Below, one piece after another: positions 60,748 to 64,000 of a DNA stretch of 64,000 bases (position 1 is its first letter; each line of letters opens with the position of its first letter). The notes below the pieces were generated by a model. The model did not search any database. It was not told the origin of the DNA and saw only the letters and a list, made by a program, of their open reading frames with translations. Source of the stretch: Betaproteobacteria bacterium (lineage in GTDB: Bacteria > Pseudomonadota > Gammaproteobacteria > Burkholderiales > Burkholderiaceae); contig CANGHN010000006.1 of the NCBI GenBank assembly GCA_947453825.1, positions 22,648-86,647 on the forward strand. The letters are read 5' to 3'. The translations under genes and the position numbers were made by a program.

Positions 60748-61788
60748 GTGGCATTGCCGCAAACTCCTGATTCGAATCCCATTGATTATATCGATGAAGA
60801 GGATTTCATTGCCCTAGAAATCCCTTTGGAGGCATCTGGTGAGCGCCTAGACAAGGTGCTTGCTGGATCTTTGCCGGATTATTCTCGAAATAGACTCAAG
60901 GCCTGGGTTGAGGCTGGGGCCGTTATGGTCGATGGAAAAGTCACTAAAGCCCGCTATTTATTACGTGGAGGTGAAAGTGTGAAGGTATTTCCGCAAGAAA
61001 TGCCTGAGCAGTTTGCCTTTAGTCCTGAGGATATAGTGCTTGATATTGTGTACGAGGATGATTCGATCATTGTTATCAATAAGCCTCCGGGGCTAGTTGT
61101 TCATCCTGCTGCTGGCAATTGGACTGGCACATTACTAAATGGTCTGTTATTTCATTACCCCGAACTCAAGTCTCTACCTAGGGCAGGGATAGTGCATCGC
61201 TTGGATAAAGACACTTCTGGTTTGATGGTAGTGGCTCGCACTTCACATGCTCAAACTGCTTTAGTGCGACAACTGCAAGAGAGAACCGTTGGTCGTCGTT
61301 ATTTATCTTGGGTGTGGGGTGATACGCCAAGCCAAGGCAAAGTCTTGGCCTCAGTTGGCAGAGATCAACGTGATCGTTTACGAATGGCTGCTGGCAGCCC
61401 CCAAGGAAAGCCTGCAGCAACATTATTTCGCCGTTTAGCAAAAGGGTTTTTCGGGGAATCGGTAGTGAGCTTATTGGAATGTCGTTTAGAGACAGGACGT
61501 ACTCATCAGATTCGTGTGCACCTGGAGTCCCTAGGTTTTCCTATTTTGGGTGATCCGGTATATCGCAAGAAGACACCTGGCATTGCTAAGTCTTTGCCAT
61601 TTGAGCGCCAGGCACTACATGCATTTGCCCTGAGTTTGCAGCATCCACTCAGCAATGAGTTAATGACATGGTTTCGATTGCCGCCAAAAGACTTGATGGA
61701 GTTAATGCCCCTAATTAATATCGATGCAGATGCGCTTCCTAAAGAGGATGCTTTATTAGCCTCCATTCAGAATGAGCGACATCAATGA
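60748..61788 (+). CDS. rluD: 23S rRNA pseudouridine synthase RluD
   Basis: ERLDKVLAGSLPDYSRNRLKAWVEAGAVMVDG, GIVHRLDKDTSGLMVVART, ETGRTHQIRVHL; GTG start. Confidence 0.94.
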   Translation: MALPQTPDSNPIDYIDEEDFIALEIPLEASGERLDKVLAGSLPDYSRNRLKAWVEAGAVMVDGKVTKARYLLRGGESVKVFPQEMPEQFAFSPEDIVLDIVYEDDSIIVINKPPGLVVHPAAGNWTGTLLNGLLFHYPELKSLPRAGIVHRLDKDTSGLMVVARTSHAQTALVRQLQERTVGRRYLSWVWGDTPSQGKVLASVGRDQRDRLRMAAGSPQGKPAATLFRRLAKGFFGESVVSLLECRLETGRTHQIRVHLESLGFPILGDPVYRKKTPGIAKSLPFERQALHAFALSLQHPLSNELMTWFRLPPKDLMELMPLINIDADALPKEDALLASIQNERHQ

Positions 61789-62546
61789 AACTCATCAAGC
61801 CCGAATGGCCTGCTCCTAAGCAAGTTCAATCATTTGTCAGTACACGATCTGGCGGTATCAGTATTGCTCCATATGATTCGCTCAACTTGGGCGATCATGT
61901 GCATGATCAAATCAACGCTGTTACAACAAACAGATCCCTTCTTAGAAAATATTTACCAGCAGAGCCTTTGTGGTTAAAACAAACTCACGGCACCAATGTG
62001 AGTACGCCACAAAGTCGCCACACTTCTGAGTTATCCACCATAGTTGCTGATGCTGCAGTTTCTAATAAGTCAAATGAAGTATTGGCGATCTTGACTGCCG
62101 ATTGTTTACCAGTCTTATTCACTAGTAAAACAGGTTCTGTCGTTGGCGCTGCTCATGCAGGATGGAGAGGTCTCTCGGCTGGCATTCTTGAAAATACGGT
62201 CAGAGAGATGCTTAAGCTTCAACCGGAGATCGAGCCAGCAGATTTGCTCGCATGGTTTGGGCCGGCTATCGGCCCCCAATCCTTTGAGGTTGGAGAAGAT
62301 GTATTGCAGTCATTTTTGGATTCAGGCGGAGAGATGACGGCAAGCGCTTTTAAAGCAATTGCAACCAAACCAGGGAAATACTTGGCCGATTTATATCGGC
62401 TAGCAAGAAGCCGCTTGAAAGCTTTGGGATTAAAGTCCATTGATGGGGGTCAATTTTGCACAGTGCAGGACCAAGCGCAATTCTTTTCCTATCGTCGTGA
62501 TGGTGTAACAGGGCGTTTTGCCACCCTAATTTGGATTTCTGAATAA
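61785..62546 (+). CDS. pgeF: polyphenol oxidase family protein (PgeF/YfiH, multicopper-laccase domain)
   Basis: QVQSFVSTRSGGISIAPYDSLNLGDHV, LKQTHGTNV, LTADCLPVLF, GAAHAGWRGLSAGILENTV. Confidence 0.94.
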   Translation: MKLIKPEWPAPKQVQSFVSTRSGGISIAPYDSLNLGDHVHDQINAVTTNRSLLRKYLPAEPLWLKQTHGTNVSTPQSRHTSELSTIVADAAVSNKSNEVLAILTADCLPVLFTSKTGSVVGAAHAGWRGLSAGILENTVREMLKLQPEIEPADLLAWFGPAIGPQSFEVGEDVLQSFLDSGGEMTASAFKAIATKPGKYLADLYRLARSRLKALGLKSIDGGQFCTVQDQAQFFSYRRDGVTGRFATLIWISE

Positions 62547-62579
62547 CTCACTTTCGTCCATACTGCGGGTAATTACTAG

Positions 62580-62614
62580 CCTAGCCCTAAGGCTAGGGTT
62601 ATTGCGTATAACCC
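62580..62614 (+). other. two overlapping mutually exclusive hairpins in the pgeF-phaC intergenic region
   Basis: CCTAGCC-CTAA-GGCTAGG (62580-62597) and GGGTTAT-TGCGT-ATAACCC (62596-62614) share bases 62596-62597. Confidence 0.4.
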
Positions 62615-62663
62615 CAGAGGCTTTATGGATGGAGAATGTCTTTAATTAATAGAAGAGAACATT

Positions 62664-64000
62664 ATGTTTGCAGGCATGAACTCTGGTGCAACGCCAACTT
62701 TGGCACCGCACCATATGGCACTAATCCCCCCTGAACGCTTGGCAGAAATTCAACAAGAATATTTCACTGAGCTCTCCCATATTGCGACTAATCCCGAAGC
62801 TATTGAAGTGAAGGATCGACGCTTTTCAGGTAAGGCCTGGCATTCATCCTGGAGCAAGGTGATGGCTGCAACTTACTTGCTCAATTCAAAACACTTGATG
62901 GCTTTAGCAAAAGCTGTCGATACCGATGAGAAAACAAAACAAAAGATTTTGTTTACTACCGAGCAAATGATTGATGCATTATCTCCCTCCAATTTCATTG
63001 CTACTAATCCTGAAGTCCTAGAAAACATTATTAGCACTCAGGGGCAGTCCATTCAGAAGGGTATTGTCAACTTACTTGGTGATATGAAAAAGGGGAAGGT
63101 CTCTCAGACTGATGAGACGGCTTTTGAAGTTGGAAAAAATATTGCGACCACCGAAGGCCAGGTTGTTTTTAGAAATGAATTATTTGAATTGATTCAATAC
63201 ACGCCATTAACGGAAATGATTTATGAGCGTCCGTATTTGATGGTCCCGCCCTGTATTAATAAGTACTACATATTAGATCTACAGCCAGATAACTCAGTAG
63301 TACGTCATATGGTTGCGCAAGGACACACCGTTTTCTTGGTTTCATGGAAGAACCCTGATGCCTCTATGGCAGAAGTCAGTTGGGATGACTATGTAGGCAA
63401 GGGAGTCATTAAGGCAATTGATGTTGTAAAAGAAATTGGCGATATTGACCAAATCAATGTTCTCGGTTTTTGCGTTGGCGGCACTCTCACTACATCTGCT
63501 TTAGCAGTACTGGCAGCACGCAATGAGCATCCAGCAGCAAGTTTGACCTTATTTACTACTTTGTTAGATTTTACGAACACCGGCATTCTCGATGTCTTTA
63601 TTGACGAAGGCATGGTTGAGATGCGTGAGAACACCATCGGTGGCAAGGGTGGTAAATACGGCATGATGTCAGGCTTAGATCTAGGCAATACTTTTTCATT
63701 CTTGCGTCCAAATGATTTAGTTTGGAACTATGTAGTTGAAAACTATTTAAAAGGTAACTCGCCACCCCCGTTTGATTTGTTGTATTGGAATGGCGATTCA
63801 ACCAATTTGCCTGGCAATATGTACTGCTGGTACCTTCGTCACACCTATTTGCAAAATGATCTCGTCAAGCCGGGTAAGAGCAAGATTTGCGGAGAGAAGA
63901 TTGATTTAGGCAAAATTCGATGTCCAGCCTATTTGTACGCATCCCAAGAGGACCATATCGTTCCATGGCAATCTGCCTATCAGTCCACCCATATTCTGAA
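62664..64000 (+). CDS. phaC: class I polyhydroxyalkanoate synthase PhaC, truncated by window end
   Basis: Translation from ATG 62664: MFAGMNSGATPTLAPHHMALIPPERLAEIQQEYFTEL...; PPCINKYYILDLQPDNSVVRHMVAQGHTVFLVSWKNPD; lipase-like box GFCVGG; frame open at base 64000. Confidence 0.94.
   Translation, partial: MFAGMNSGATPTLAPHHMALIPPERLAEIQQEYFTELSHIATNPEAIEVKDRRFSGKAWHSSWSKVMAATYLLNSKHLMALAKAVDTDEKTKQKILFTTEQMIDALSPSNFIATNPEVLENIISTQGQSIQKGIVNLLGDMKKGKVSQTDETAFEVGKNIATTEGQVVFRNELFELIQYTPLTEMIYERPYLMVPPCINKYYILDLQPDNSVVRHMVAQGHTVFLVSWKNPDASMAEVSWDDYVGKGVIKAIDVVKEIGDIDQINVLGFCVGGTLTTSALAVLAARNEHPAASLTLFTTLLDFTNTGILDVFIDEGMVEMRENTIGGKGGKYGMMSGLDLGNTFSFLRPNDLVWNYVVENYLKGNSPPPFDLLYWNGDSTNLPGNMYCWYLRHTYLQNDLVKPGKSKICGEKIDLGKIRCPAYLYASQEDHIVPWQSAYQSTHIL

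Noticed and set aside
62030-62038. TTATCCACC (near DnaA box) inside pgeF
   Set aside because: One mismatch and within coding sequence; isolated single site.

Overview
The window looks like ordinary chromosomal sequence from a betaproteobacterium. Gene content and order (bamD-rluD-pgeF-phaC, thiamine cluster with TPP riboswitch, Bug/TctC receptors) suggest Burkholderiaceae, probably Polynucleobacter-like; this is inference, no search was run. I found no integrase, transposase, phage module, CRISPR array or rRNA. Main blocks: (1) an organic-acid region with LysR (partial at the left edge), a Bug/TctC receptor, a class II aldolase and a leaderless binding protein; (2) an exported amidohydrolase plus alpha/beta-hydrolase pair; (3) DUF883/holin-like membrane genes, then apt divergent from a nucleosidase; (4) a fatty-acid oxidation cluster (thiolase, fadB-like, acyl-CoA dehydrogenase, TetR, OMP, fadD); (5) tRNA-Asn and thiD, then thiE-thiG-thiS-thiO-thiC with a TPP riboswitch, a Tnr3-like NUDIX gene and a ThDP enzyme; (6) tRNA-Arg(CCT) next to an inverted pair of consensus DnaA boxes; (7) CoA-transferase/MFS/small membrane protein; (8) parE-parC; (9) an XdhC/MobA-like/RidA/CoxE-like/MoxR/cytochrome c block without a visible molybdo-hydroxylase; (10) a complete propionyl-CoA to succinyl-CoA operon divergent from a GntR regulator with a perfect 16-bp palindrome; (11) tsaB-rimI plus a degenerate UDG-fold-like gene (possible HolD/psi); (12) lplT, alr, bamD, rluD, pgeF and phaC (partial at the right edge). 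No spectacular new system is obvious. The best candidates for something undescribed are the 59-aa HTH/zinc-ribbon microgene with its own operator and secreted partner, the rimI-adjacent UDG-like protein, the thiC riboswitch expression platform, and the DnaA-box pair beside tRNA-Arg.
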